From assembly GCA_964571235.1 (NCBI GenBank), contig CAZNAI010000003.1:1-64000 (forward strand): 64,000 nt of DNA. The letters run 5' to 3'. The stretch comes from JACRAV01 sp964571235. Lineage in GTDB: Bacteria; Zixibacteria; MSB-5A5; GN15; FEB-12. The notes under the pieces were generated by a model that saw nothing but the letters and a program-made list of their open reading frames with translations, was not told the DNA's origin and did not search any database. Positions 17,122 through 26,277 of the stretch are shown here, in pieces. Position 1 is the stretch's first letter. Each line of letters opens with the position of its first letter. The position numbers were made by a program, and so were the translations under genes.

Positions 17122-19635
17122 TTACATAAAAGTATTGACGGGGATATAGTCCTTCACATATTCCGGAACTTTATCCTTCCACCCGTTCAAGGCCTTGAAT
17201 TCCGCAAGTGAAAAGCCAGCATAGAAATTCAATTGCGAGAAGTCCTTGTTGTTTATGATAGTCCTGAACTGTTCATCGCTGACGTACGCCTTGAGATAGT
17301 TCTTGATATACGGTACATACTTGCTATCCGGCTTGCAAACGGATATGAACTTTTCGCATTCTTCTTCCAGCTTCTCATCCTTCGATTTGAACATATCAAT
17401 CAGACCAAAAATTCGTTCCAAGAATTCCCGCCACGAAAGGCGACGATCAAGGTTTTCAGATTTGCGAATCTTTTCAAGATTCAGATAAAGCTCGGGTTTG
17501 TCCTCATAGCGTTCTCGAATTATCTGAACCGCTTTGTCCCATTGTTCGCTGTCAACGGCCTCCTTGATTTCCTCATCCTTTTGGATTTCTTCTTTCGCCT
17601 TCTCGAACAGTTTACGGTCGACTTTCATTCCTTCAAGCCCAACCGGCGTCTCTATAAGATGCTTGACCTTATCTGGGTTAAAGACTTCGATCTCATCAAT
17701 GTGAACGCTGCCTCCACCGCCTCCGTCGGTACCAGGACCAATCGGGGGAAGAGTCAGGACTTCATCATAGTCGAACTTTTCTTCGAAATATTCGCAATTG
17801 GCAAAGAAGTCAAAGAGCTTATAGTGTTCCTTCTTCGAGGTGTGATTATCACCATATTCGTCAGTATATTCGAAATCAAACTTACGGGTTCCCCGACCTT
17901 TGATCTGAATAAAGTCAGTCGGTGAAAAAATCGGGCGCATGAGTGCAAGATTGAGTATGTCCTGGCAATCGTATCCGGTCGTCATCATTCCAACGGTGAC
18001 ACAGACCCTTGTCTTGCTTGACTTATATCCCTCAAGAAATTTGGTCTGCCCATTTAAGACATTGTTGGCATAGTTGATCGTGAATTGCTGAGAGCCAGTG
18101 ATGTTAGACGTGACTTGAACCGCGAAATCGGAATTGTATTTATCTGGCCAAAGCTGGTGAGCCATGACGTTGAGCGTTTGCGTAATTTTGGAGGCATGCT
18201 TCTGACTGACACAAAAAATGATGCTCTTGCCAATTTCACCGCTGATGGGATCTCTAAGAGCATTCTCAAGAAAAGTCTTGCAGAATACTTGATTAGTCTT
18301 CTCGGAAAAAAACTTCCGCTCAAAGTCACGCCCGAACATGGATTCTTCAGTTTCGACACCTTCGTCGCTCTCCACCATGACGGCGTATCCTTTTTCGGAG
18401 AGTAGCTCAGCAGTAATGTCAGTACGGGCGTCTGTCACAATTGGATTTATTAAGTAACCGTCTTTTACCCCATCCAATAAGCTATATCGATACGTCGGGT
18501 CACCACTTTCACAGCCAAATGTTTTGTAAGTATCGAGCATTTGCCTGCGTTCCCAAGCGCGCGGGTCTCTGTCTGAAATCATTCTGGGATCTATGTTCTT
18601 CAGGTAGTTTTTCGGTGTGGCGGTCAAGCCAAGCTTGTAGCCCACGAAATACTCAAAAACTGCCCGCGAATTGCCTCCGATCGAGCGGTGGGATTCATCT
18701 GAGATTATTAAGTCAAAGTCAGTCGGAGAGAACAACTTCTTATACTTATCCTGTGAAGACAGGCTTTGAACAGTGGAGATAACAATCTCAGCACTTTTCC
18801 AACTATCGCGATTCTGTTTGTATATGACTGTAGTAAAATCGTTCTTCAAATATCTGACGAAATTCTTGTGCGCTTGGTCTTCCAGTTCCAATCGGTCCAC
18901 CAAGAATAGAATCCGCTTGGCGTTTCCTGTCCTTAGAAATAACTTGATAATTGCGGCGGATATCAGCGTTTTTCCGGTGCCGGTCGCCATTTCAAAAAGG
19001 TATCGATCATTTCCTTGTTCTGCCGATTTCTGTAAGGCGTGAATAGCCTTGACCTGATACGGGCGCAGGACTCTGAGACCTTCGTCAAAAAGATACCTTG
19101 CTCGGGTCTCTTCCGATTTGTATTTTGGATCGTCTTTGAATTTCGGATTCTGCGTTAGGGCGATGTAGTCTTCATCCACCTTTTCGTCAGCTAGTCGTTT
19201 GTTATCAGGAGTGAATCCCTTCCGATGTACGATAGATTGCTGTTTTGGAAACTCCGTTATAACTTCCGGATTGCCTCGCTCCAAATCCCAAAAATAGTGT
19301 AGATTACCGTTCGACAGAATGACAAATCGAGCGTTTTGGGATTTTGCATATCGACGAGCCTGCTCTTTTCCATCAAGCGGGTCTTTTTCCTCTTTTTTGG
19401 CTTCAAGAACTACAAGCGGGAATCCCCGATCATCGAGAAGTAAAAAATCAATATATCCATTTTTGGTTTTTTCGAAGTCATGTCCAAAAGCGTCAATATC
19501 CTTTTCAGTCAGCTTTACATTTGGCTCAAGCTGGATGTTTGCCGGACCCTCTGCCGCATCGAAAAAACGCCAGTGCGACTCCTCAAGAAGCTTGTTAATT
19601 TTGATCCGTGCTTTTGCTTCTTTGTTGTCCACCAT
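17122..19635 (-). CDS. hsdR: Type I restriction endonuclease subunit HsdR
   Basis: This 837-aa motor-nuclease has an N-terminal PD-(D/E)XK domain (YIDFLLLD ... VVLEAKKE, about residues 60-82). An SF2 translocase follows, with Walker A ATGTGKT, DESH box (IISDESHRS), LTATP and the GRGTRKF motif VI. The C-terminus matches the EcoEI-type HsdR C-domain. It cuts DNA lacking the methylation laid down by the fused HsdMS. It is first in the operon, with hsdMS 10 bp downstream. The start is an ATG at the head of a typical charged N-terminal helix. Confidence 0.92.
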   Translation of the reverse strand: MVDNKEAKARIKINKLLEESHWRFFDAAEGPANIQLEPNVKLTEKDIDAFGHDFEKTKNGYIDFLLLDDRGFPLVVLEAKKEEKDPLDGKEQARRYAKSQNARFVILSNGNLHYFWDLERGNPEVITEFPKQQSIVHRKGFTPDNKRLADEKVDEDYIALTQNPKFKDDPKYKSEETRARYLFDEGLRVLRPYQVKAIHALQKSAEQGNDRYLFEMATGTGKTLISAAIIKLFLRTGNAKRILFLVDRLELEDQAHKNFVRYLKNDFTTVIYKQNRDSWKSAEIVISTVQSLSSQDKYKKLFSPTDFDLIISDESHRSIGGNSRAVFEYFVGYKLGLTATPKNYLKNIDPRMISDRDPRAWERRQMLDTYKTFGCESGDPTYRYSLLDGVKDGYLINPIVTDARTDITAELLSEKGYAVMVESDEGVETEESMFGRDFERKFFSEKTNQVFCKTFLENALRDPISGEIGKSIIFCVSQKHASKITQTLNVMAHQLWPDKYNSDFAVQVTSNITGSQQFTINYANNVLNGQTKFLEGYKSSKTRVCVTVGMMTTGYDCQDILNLALMRPIFSPTDFIQIKGRGTRKFDFEYTDEYGDNHTSKKEHYKLFDFFANCEYFEEKFDYDEVLTLPPIGPGTDGGGGGSVHIDEIEVFNPDKVKHLIETPVGLEGMKVDRKLFEKAKEEIQKDEEIKEAVDSEQWDKAVQIIRERYEDKPELYLNLEKIRKSENLDRRLSWREFLERIFGLIDMFKSKDEKLEEECEKFISVCKPDSKYVPYIKNYLKAYVSDEQFRTIINNKDFSQLNFYAGFSLAEFKALNGWKDKVPEYVKDYIPVNTFM

Positions 19636-19823
19636 ATCAATCTTCTTCTTGATGAATTGTCATAGTCTTGAGGTCAGTTCATCGCCCTCCATTGAATCAC
19701 CTTGCCCGTTGCGATGGGACCAATAGCGGTCAACCTCTGAGTGGATGCAATCTCCCTTGATTACATCATACTACTTCAAAAGCACTCCAAAAGTAAAGGT
19801 TTTCAAGTCGACAATCAAGGAAA

Positions 19824-19854
19824 ATGGGGTCAGGGCGATCAGCTCTGACCCCTT
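19824..19854 (-). terminator. Terminator of the DUF932 gene
   Basis: GGGGTCAG (19826-19833) pairs with CTGACCCC (19845-19852). Read on the minus strand the hairpin is followed by ATTTTCC, just downstream of the DUF932 stop. The rest of the 240-bp gap holds no gene. Confidence 0.6.
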
Positions 19855-19877
19855 GCTTGAGACTTCCTTTTTGCTGC

Positions 19878-20945
19878 CTAGTTCAGAGCTAAGAGAAGGC
19901 CTGCTCTTCTTTCTAAATCCACTTTTGAGTCAGTGAACTTAAAGGTTCGGGCATACGCCGTCAGCCCTTGCACCATTCCCCAGACTGTCGTCGGATCATC
20001 GCCTTCCGACTGTCCGATGGTGAACGCCTCTGTCACTTCGCGTTTCGTGAAAGACTTTGGCTCAAACCACTTCAGAACATCCTCAATAGACTCCCCGGTC
20101 TTCTCCCGCATGGCCCGGTAAACTACTTTACTGACAGAATCTGACACTGAACGATTCTCTACGAAACGGCTAAGGATCGGAATTGCCTCGCGGTAGTACC
20201 GGTCTGGCGCTTTTTCGCGATGCACGATGCGGAGCTCATTCACTTCTTCTGCCCCCCAGACAATGTGATTGCCACAGACATAGTTGTAGAGAAACGTCGT
20301 TAGTCCGAATGTTGATGCTCCGGTTTCAGAGTTCCAGATGAAGAAACCCCTTCCGAGTTTGGCATTGCCGATCTCAATCGGCGGCTCGTCACTCACCATG
20401 AACGCAAAAACGTCGCGGTCTGAGGCATAGAGCCCGCTCGGCAGTGAGTGTTTACTTTCTGGCACGTGCCAGCCGGAACCTGAGACGACTTCCCCCAATG
20501 CCTCGATCACGTCGCTGTCCCAAATTCTGCCGTAGGTCGGGCCGGTGAAGGCCGCTGTCTTTAGCGATCCGTCGCCTGAGAGTCCTTCATCGAAGTTGCG
20601 ATACAGCAATCTGCACTTCTCCGATGATTTGGATATCCCTTGCCTCAGACAATCGCCCGCAAGTTCAGCCGGAAGCGTGCGTAAGTACCTCGCCGGTGCG
20701 CCAACGGTCGTGCAGAGTTGACCGAATGCCCAATGCGTAAACAGCGCGGTCGGATGATGATGATTCAGTCCAATGCCTTGCTCCCCCTCGATAGCGATGT
20801 GCAGATCGCGGATGTTCACGACTTCTTCGCGCGAACTGTTGCGTCTGGCGCGAACATGTAGCGCTAGATTTTCCAGCGTTGAAAAGCGCTCGTCAGCCGG
20901 GCGGCTCGCCCACTGCTGATGCGCTTCATACAGATTGACAGTCAT
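19878..20945 (-). CDS. DUF932 phage/plasmid-like protein
   Basis: I use the internal ATG (MTVNLYEAHQQW) because GGAGGACAGT precedes it; the track-long frame would add 32 unsupported residues. The 355-aa product matches the DUF932 family, seen on phages, plasmids and genomic islands. Visible features are the N-terminal domain with HHHPTALFTHWAFGQL and PARYLRTLP, a central YGRIWDSDVIEALG, and a conserved NYVCGNHIVWG. The molecular role is unproven. Its place beside the integrase supports a mobile-element origin for the whole defence island. Confidence 0.8.
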   Translation of the reverse strand: MTVNLYEAHQQWASRPADERFSTLENLALHVRARRNSSREEVVNIRDLHIAIEGEQGIGLNHHHPTALFTHWAFGQLCTTVGAPARYLRTLPAELAGDCLRQGISKSSEKCRLLYRNFDEGLSGDGSLKTAAFTGPTYGRIWDSDVIEALGEVVSGSGWHVPESKHSLPSGLYASDRDVFAFMVSDEPPIEIGNAKLGRGFFIWNSETGASTFGLTTFLYNYVCGNHIVWGAEEVNELRIVHREKAPDRYYREAIPILSRFVENRSVSDSVSKVVYRAMREKTGESIEDVLKWFEPKSFTKREVTEAFTIGQSEGDDPTTVWGMVQGLTAYARTFKFTDSKVDLERRAGLLLALN

Positions 20946-21085
20946 ACTGTCCTCCGGTGTTTGGATTGTTAAAGAACAATGGTTAATAGCATCGTTCAGT
21001 CTATCCGACCGGTGGAATCTCTCAATTGCCGCCGACGGCAATTACCTGTGGACAGAAAATAAGTAGGGTGGGGCTGTAGCAGGTG

Positions 21086-22183
21086 CTAGCTCTTCTGAAT
21101 CCTGATTGGCAACTTGTTCACCGCTTTTGCCAAGTGATCCGGTGCCAGGTGCGCGTAAATCATAGTCGTTTCAATGTCAGAATGTCCCATGAGTTTCTGA
21201 ATCGTTGGTAAGTCGACTCCGGCCATGACCAAGTGGCTAGCAAACGTGTGCCTCAATGTATGCACTTTGGTCAGCCCTTCAATTCCCGCCTTAATACCGA
21301 TTTTGATTAGTTCCGTTCGAAGCATGTTATGCGATTTGCCGTTCCCAAGGACATTGAAAACGTGATCGTCAACTGCGGGCTTCGACTTCTTACGGAGACC
21401 TTCGAGCAATTCAATGAGGTCGTCGCTCATCGGAATCTCACGTTCCCCGGTCTTCGGCTGCCAGTCCGCCTTGCGTCGAATCAGAATCTTTCGACTGCGT
21501 AGATCAATATCGTTCCACCGTAAGTGTTCAAGCTCTGCCTTACGCATACCGGTACTCAAGAACGTGAAATACATCGGATAGAGAGTCTGCGGGCAGGCCG
21601 CAAGAAACCGCTCACATTCTTCGCGCGTCAAAAACCGGAACGGCTTCTTGTCGTCGACCTTGAGCGGTTTGACGCGCTTCATCGGACTGACTTTGAGATA
21701 ATCCCACTTCTCCGCGAGATTGAGCATCGTCTTGATGCCTTCGAGTTCAAGATTAACCGTTCTAGCCCGTGCGCCCTGACGCGCATGGTCAGTGGTCGCG
21801 GATTTGCCGTTCGGGTTAATCCACTCGTCCCTGCGGAATGTTTTGTAACCCTCGATGACTTCGGGCGTCAATTGCGAAAGTCTGACAATATCTTTGCGTT
21901 TCGTCAAAAGGTATCGTCTGAAATGATCGGTGACGGCCTTGTATCGTTTGGTGGTGGATGCGCGGTGATTGGTGCGGTTGTACTCCAGGAATTTGTCGAT
22001 CAACGCCTCGATGGCAATGTCGTTCGAGGCAAAGCCGAATTCCTTCTTCATGACTTTGACCTCGGCGTCCTTCAGAGCCATTTCTGCCATACGCTTCGAG
22101 GTACCGACCCGCTTGCGGACTCGCCGCCCTTGGTAGGCAATATCCAGATACCAGATATTCCCTCGCTGAAAAATCCTCGCCAT
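21086..22183 (-). CDS. Tyrosine integrase of the ssrA-targeting family
   Basis: The 365-aa integrase begins at the ATG preceded by AAAGGAG; a TTG five codons earlier would include that site. It has an arm-binding N-terminus (ARIFQRGNIWYLDIAYQGRRVRKRVG), a core-binding domain (about 65-165) and a complete catalytic domain: Arg in STGMRKAEL, Lys in IRRKADW, HTLRHTFASHL, GHSD and Tyr in TTMIYAHL. It is the only full-length tyrosine integrase in the window. It lies 110 bp from the first tmRNA-type att repeat and is transcribed away from it, the usual arrangement of an integrase and its att site. Confidence 0.92.
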   Translation of the reverse strand: MARIFQRGNIWYLDIAYQGRRVRKRVGTSKRMAEMALKDAEVKVMKKEFGFASNDIAIEALIDKFLEYNRTNHRASTTKRYKAVTDHFRRYLLTKRKDIVRLSQLTPEVIEGYKTFRRDEWINPNGKSATTDHARQGARARTVNLELEGIKTMLNLAEKWDYLKVSPMKRVKPLKVDDKKPFRFLTREECERFLAACPQTLYPMYFTFLSTGMRKAELEHLRWNDIDLRSRKILIRRKADWQPKTGEREIPMSDDLIELLEGLRKKSKPAVDDHVFNVLGNGKSHNMLRTELIKIGIKAGIEGLTKVHTLRHTFASHLVMAGVDLPTIQKLMGHSDIETTMIYAHLAPDHLAKAVNKLPIRIQKS

Positions 22184-22201
22184 TCGCTCCTTTCTCAAGT
22201 T

Positions 22202-22218
22202 GGCACAAATACGGCACA
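22202..22218. promoter_or_regulatory. Putative integrase arm-binding repeats
   Basis: GGCACA occurs twice (22202-22207 and 22213-22218), 11 bp apart, between the integrase start and the att core. The same 11-bp phasing is seen for the TTGTGACC pair on the other side of the core, so these are plausible arm-type sites. This is inference. Confidence 0.4.
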
Positions 22219-22249
22219 GTCAACTTTACGAGAAGATAAGAAAAGACGT

Positions 22250-22371
22250 AACTATCTGTCAATCAGATAGTTTAATGATGTGATGGAAATTTGGTGGAGG
22301 TGGGGGGAATCGAACCCCCAACTCGCGTTGCAGGACAAGGACTTACGGGTCAGTGTGACCAAATTGTGACG
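22250..22371 (+). repeat. att1: tmRNA 3'-end core plus element arm
   Basis: A perfect hairpin (AACTATCTG/CAGATAGTT, 22250-22272) precedes the core. The core (22295-22319, TGGAGGTGGGGGGAATCG then AACCCCC) copies the 3' end of the tmRNA gene at 54971. The arm follows: a degenerate palindrome at 22328-22338, CAAGGACTTACGGGTC, then two GTGACC boxes ending at 22371. It is the repeat nearest the integrase and marks the left end of cassette 1. It is not a tRNA gene; only the T-arm and acceptor strand are present. Confidence 0.85.
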
Positions 22372-22523
22372 CTTTTCTAAGCTCGATCCCTACTCCTCAA
22401 GACCGCGCTATTCTCTTGAATAGGTGGGATCAGTTTTCCTGGAAAAAACAACACGATCCTGCTTGACTTCGTGGTACGCGGTCGATATATACGGATAGAA
22501 GACTCTTAAAACTGGAAAGTGCC

Positions 22524-22958
22524 GTGCTCTTTTCTAAAGGCTGTACTTACGCGATTCGCGCCTCCCTCCTGGTCACCACCAAGGAGTTGAAGGATGGCCG
22601 GAAATTCATTCCGATCAAGGAACTGTCGGATGAACTCGACCTCTCTTTCCATTTCCTGACCAAGATCATGCAGGAGTTGACCGAAGCAAAGATAATGGAA
22701 TCGTTTCGGGGTCCCAATGGCGGCATTGGTCTCGCCCGTCCCGCCAAGGACATCCGCTTGGTCGATGTCATAGAGGCGATCGACGGTTTGGACATTTTCA
22801 CCGAATGCGCGCTCGGCCTTCCAGGTTGCGGCGAAGATACCCCCTGTCCTTTGCACGCGAGCTGGGCCAAACGCCGCGAGGATCTGCATCGGATGTTCGA
22901 AAAGACCACTCTGGCCAGCCTGGCCAAAGACCTGCAATCCAGCGGACTTCGGAATTGA
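22524..22958 (+). CDS. Rrf2-family regulator, probable NO/redox sensor
   Basis: The 144-aa protein has the Rrf2 winged helix (FSKGCTYAIRASLLV ... IPIKELSDELDLSFHFLTKIMQEL). It also has the three-cysteine cluster of [Fe-S] members in TECALGLPGCGEDTPCPLH (Cys at about 93, 99 and 105). NsrR and IscR use this cluster to sense NO or Fe-S status. As first gene of a nitrous oxide reductase cluster it most likely switches on the nos genes in response to NO. The shared ACTCTTAAA box before this gene and before the cytochrome gene may be its operator. Confidence 0.87.
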   Translation: MLFSKGCTYAIRASLLVTTKELKDGRKFIPIKELSDELDLSFHFLTKIMQELTEAKIMESFRGPNGGIGLARPAKDIRLVDVIEAIDGLDIFTECALGLPGCGEDTPCPLHASWAKRREDLHRMFEKTTLASLAKDLQSSGLRN

Positions 22959-23011
22959 GGTAGCAGGATGAAAACGGACCGCGCACATACACCTGTCACT
23001 ATTTCAGATAT

Positions 23012-23028
23012 AGTACTCTTAAATCAGA
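23012..23028 (+). promoter_or_regulatory. Candidate Rrf2 box upstream of the nos operon
   Basis: ACTCTTAAA at 23016-23024 recurs at 22502-22510, just upstream of the rrf2 gene. Two copies, each before a gene of the cluster, suggest autoregulation plus nos control. The evidence is only a shared 9-mer in similar positions. Confidence 0.3.
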
Positions 23029-23083
23029 ATATAAACAGTCGAACATTCAACTCTTCTCTTTCACACAATAAAGGAATGATGGT

Positions 23084-23608
23084 ATGAAGTTTTTGATCCT
23101 TCTGAGTACGATGACCCTGGCGATGTTGCTGGTCATCGGCTGCTCTTCCACTCCCGAGACTGACGCGGAACGTCAGGCTCGCTGGACCGCCGGCAATCTT
23201 ACGAGTTGGGAGAACGAACATGGTATAGGGCCGGTGGTTGAGGCTACCCCTATCGCCACTATCGATCCCTCTCGGGCCGCCTCTGGTCACGACCTGTTTG
23301 TGAAAAAGTGCGCGACCTGCCACTATTTGGATCACAAGAAGACCGGCCCGATGCTTCGCGATGTCACCAAACGCCGGTCGGCCGAATACATTCTCAACCA
23401 GATCCTCAATCCCGAACAGATGGGAAAACTCCATCCCGATGGCAAGAAGCTGGTTGCCCAATATGCCCAGTACATGACCATCCAGGGGATTACTCGTGAG
23501 AACGCGGAGGATCTGCTCGCATTCCTGCGCTCGGAAGCGGACAAACCAGCGCTTCCTCCGGAGCAACAGCCGGGGTTTGGCACGCCGCCACCACCGCCTG
23601 GCAATTGA
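23084..23608 (+). CDS. Cytochrome c lipoprotein of the nos cluster
   Basis: The 174-aa protein has a lipoprotein signal (MLLVIGCSS). It has one c-type heme site (CATCH, about residues 75-79) and a Met ligand, probably in YAQYMTIQ. The C-terminus is Pro-rich (GTPPPPPGN). Clade II nos clusters often encode such mono-heme cytochromes, which pass electrons from a quinol:cytochrome c reductase to NosZ in place of the NosR/NosX route. It has a good ribosome site (AAGGAATGATGGT) and precedes nosZ by 44 bp. Confidence 0.88.
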   Translation: MKFLILLSTMTLAMLLVIGCSSTPETDAERQARWTAGNLTSWENEHGIGPVVEATPIATIDPSRAASGHDLFVKKCATCHYLDHKKTGPMLRDVTKRRSAEYILNQILNPEQMGKLHPDGKKLVAQYAQYMTIQGITRENAEDLLAFLRSEADKPALPPEQQPGFGTPPPPPGN

Positions 23609-23652
23609 ACAGACAACATGAGAAAAGCTACAGGTAATATGAGGAGGATGAA

Positions 23653-25569
23653 ATGAACGCTTATCGATCGATCTCGATCACATCTTGCGCGCTCCTGCTA
23701 CTGATGCTGGCAACTCTCGTGGGTTGCTCCAAGAAACAGGAAGTTGGCGGCGTCGGTGACGCACCGGCCAAGGTCTATGTCGCCCCGGGAACTTACGACG
23801 AGTTTTACGCCTTCATGTCAGGCGGATTCAGCGGCCAGGTATCTGTCTATGGTCTTCCATCCGGCCGTTTGTTCCGCGTGATCCCGGTCTTCAGCCAGGA
23901 CCCTGAAAAGGGGTACGGTTATTCCGAAGAGACCAAGCCGCTGTTGAATACCACGCATGGATTCATTCCGTGGGATGACGCGCACCATCCGCAGCTCTCC
24001 GTCACGAGTGGGCAAACCGATGGCCGTTGGTTGTTCATCAACGGGAACAACACGCCGCGAATCGCGCGCCTCGATCTCTCGACGTTTGAAACGGTCGAAA
24101 CAATCGAGATTCCGAACTCGGGTGGCAACCACGGTTCCCCCTATCTGACCCCAAATACTGAATATGTGGTCGCCTCGACTCGCTTCTCAGTACCGATACC
24201 GCAGAAGGATGTCCCGATCAATTCCTATAAAGAGAACTTCAAAGGGACCATCTCATACATCAAAGTAGATTCCGCCACTGGTCGGATGAATCTCGCGTTT
24301 CAAATCCTTGTCCCCGGGATAAACTACGACCTTTCTCGCGCCGGCAAAGGTCCCTCGTATGGCTGGTCCTTCTTCAGCTCGTACAACTCCGAGCAGGCCA
24401 ATACGCAGCTTGAGGTCAATGCGTCCCAGAATGACAAAGACTTCATCGCGGCGGTTAACTGGAAGCTGGCCGAAGAACTGGTCGCGCAGGGGAAAGGCGA
24501 ACAGTGGCCAGCTTCTTACTATCACAACTACATGGATGCGGCGGATATGGGGAAGAGCGAAGTGATGAATGGCGTCACGGTGCTCAATGCCAAAGAGCAT
24601 CCGGGACTCGTTTATTATCTGCCGACACCGAAATCACCGCACGGCTGCGATGTTGACCCATCCGGCGAATATATCGTCGCCGGTGGCAAACTTGCAGCGC
24701 TGATACCGGTTCACTCCTTCACTAAGTTCCAGCAGGCCATAGCCAACAAGGAATTCGACGGTGAATATGACGGCATCCCGATCCTGAAGTATGAATCGGT
24801 TATTGCTGGCGAAGTGAAAGAGCCGGGTCTTGGGCCGCTCCACACCGAATTTGACGGTCTGGGGTATGGTTATACCTCAATGTTCCTCTCTTCCGAGATC
24901 GTGAAGTGGAAGATCGGAACATGGGAAGTTGTTGACCGCATTCCGACCTACTATTCTATCGGACACCTGATGATCCCCGGCGGTGATACCAAGCAGCCGT
25001 ATGGCAAATATGTCGTCGCGTTGAACAAAATCACCAAGGATCGCTATCTTCCGACGGGTCCGGAATTGACCCAGTCGGCGCAGTTGATCGATATATCCGG
25101 CGACAAGATGAAGTTGCTGCTCGACTTCCCGACCATCGGCGAACCGCACTACGCGCAGGCCTGTCCGGCGACGCTGATCAAAGACAAATCCAAGCGCTGG
25201 TACCCGATAGAGGAAAACCAGAATCCGTACGCTATCAAGGCCGAGGGTGAGGCGCGTCTGGAGCGTGACGGCAAAAACGTGCATGTTTACATGAGCACGA
25301 TCCGCACGCACTTCGCGCCGGACAATATCGAAGGGATCAAGGTCGGTGATAAAGTTTACTTCCATGTAACGAATCTTGAACAGGACTGGGATGTCCCGCA
25401 CGGGTTCAGCGTCATGGGGGCCAACAATTCCGAACTGTTGATCATGCCCGGTCAAACACGGACGATAGTGTGGGAACCGAAGCAGGCGGGCGTGATACCG
25501 TTTTATTGTACCGACTTCTGTTCGGCGTTACACCAGGAGATGCAGGGCTGGATCCGCGTCTCAAGCTGA
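23653..25569 (+). CDS. nosZ: Nitrous oxide reductase NosZ, Sec/lipoprotein clade II type
   Basis: NosZ reduces N2O to N2 in the periplasm. The signal peptide lacks a twin-arginine motif and ends in a lipobox (LVGC), so this is the Sec-exported clade II form and is probably lipid-anchored. A seven-bladed propeller with CuZ histidines (WDDAHHPQ, NHGSPY, SPHGCDV, TEFDG, IGHLMIPGG, GEPHYAQ) is followed by a cupredoxin domain. The CuA ligands there are complete: His in VPHGFSV, Cys619, Cys623, His627 and Met630. The length of 638 aa is normal. GGAGGATGAA precedes the ATG. Maturation genes follow immediately. Confidence 0.96.
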   Translation: MNAYRSISITSCALLLLMLATLVGCSKKQEVGGVGDAPAKVYVAPGTYDEFYAFMSGGFSGQVSVYGLPSGRLFRVIPVFSQDPEKGYGYSEETKPLLNTTHGFIPWDDAHHPQLSVTSGQTDGRWLFINGNNTPRIARLDLSTFETVETIEIPNSGGNHGSPYLTPNTEYVVASTRFSVPIPQKDVPINSYKENFKGTISYIKVDSATGRMNLAFQILVPGINYDLSRAGKGPSYGWSFFSSYNSEQANTQLEVNASQNDKDFIAAVNWKLAEELVAQGKGEQWPASYYHNYMDAADMGKSEVMNGVTVLNAKEHPGLVYYLPTPKSPHGCDVDPSGEYIVAGGKLAALIPVHSFTKFQQAIANKEFDGEYDGIPILKYESVIAGEVKEPGLGPLHTEFDGLGYGYTSMFLSSEIVKWKIGTWEVVDRIPTYYSIGHLMIPGGDTKQPYGKYVVALNKITKDRYLPTGPELTQSAQLIDISGDKMKLLLDFPTIGEPHYAQACPATLIKDKSKRWYPIEENQNPYAIKAEGEARLERDGKNVHVYMSTIRTHFAPDNIEGIKVGDKVYFHVTNLEQDWDVPHGFSVMGANNSELLIMPGQTRTIVWEPKQAGVIPFYCTDFCSALHQEMQGWIRVSS

Positions 25570-25575
25570 GGTGAT

Positions 25576-26277
25576 ATGACTGTTCCGAACAGGAAACTTG
25601 CATCTGATGATCCGGTCGCTTCGGCCGGGTCATCACACTACGCTCATGAGGCGGCGAAGCCGGCGCGACGCGGGCTGCTTACCCTTTCGTCCCGCGTTGC
25701 TATCGCTCTCGCCGCCCTCTTGCTTTCTTTTACCTACTTCTTCCCGCTTTGGGAGATCACGCTCGATGCTCCGCAGTATCCCGAGGGACTTGGGCTGGAG
25801 ATCTGGATAAACCAGATGCAGGGACAACATCCCGGCGATCTGAACAAGGTCAACAACCTGAATCATTATATCGGGATGAAGCAGATCAGGCCGGAGTCGA
25901 TTCCGGAGTTGAAGATCATGCCCTGGGTGATGCGTGGCGTGATGCTGATCGGTCTTTTGGTCGCGGCAGCCGGACGACGCTCGTGGCTGACTATCTGGCT
26001 GCTCATCTTTATCGCTGTTGCCGGTGCCGGATTGGTCGATTTCTACCTTTGGGGATACGACTACGGCCACAATCTCGACACCGAGCATGCTATTATCAAA
26101 GTACCCGGCATGAGCTATCAACCGCCGCTGATCGGGGCGAAGAAGCTTCTAAATTTCAAGGCAATCTCCCTGCCTGGGATTGGTGGATGGATCGCCATAG
26201 GCTCATTTCTCGTCGGTCTTCTCGTTTGGTTGCGGGAGGCGCGACGACAGAGAAAGCTGGCACCTCATGCGGTGTAG
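25576..26277 (+). CDS. Nos-cluster membrane protein
   Basis: This 233-aa protein has about four transmembrane segments (near 38-55, 117-131, 136-155 and 200-218). A conserved extracytoplasmic loop is rich in charged residues (EGLGLEIWINQMQGQ, NLNHYIGMK). It starts 6 bp after nosZ and overlaps nosL by 11 bp, so it belongs to the operon. Clade II nos clusters carry a membrane protein at this position, sometimes called NosB. I cannot be sure this is the same family. A role in copper-site assembly or electron transfer is inference. Confidence 0.7.
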   Translation: MTVPNRKLASDDPVASAGSSHYAHEAAKPARRGLLTLSSRVAIALAALLLSFTYFFPLWEITLDAPQYPEGLGLEIWINQMQGQHPGDLNKVNNLNHYIGMKQIRPESIPELKIMPWVMRGVMLIGLLVAAAGRRSWLTIWLLIFIAVAGAGLVDFYLWGYDYGHNLDTEHAIIKVPGMSYQPPLIGAKKLLNFKAISLPGIGGWIAIGSFLVGLLVWLREARRQRKLAPHAV

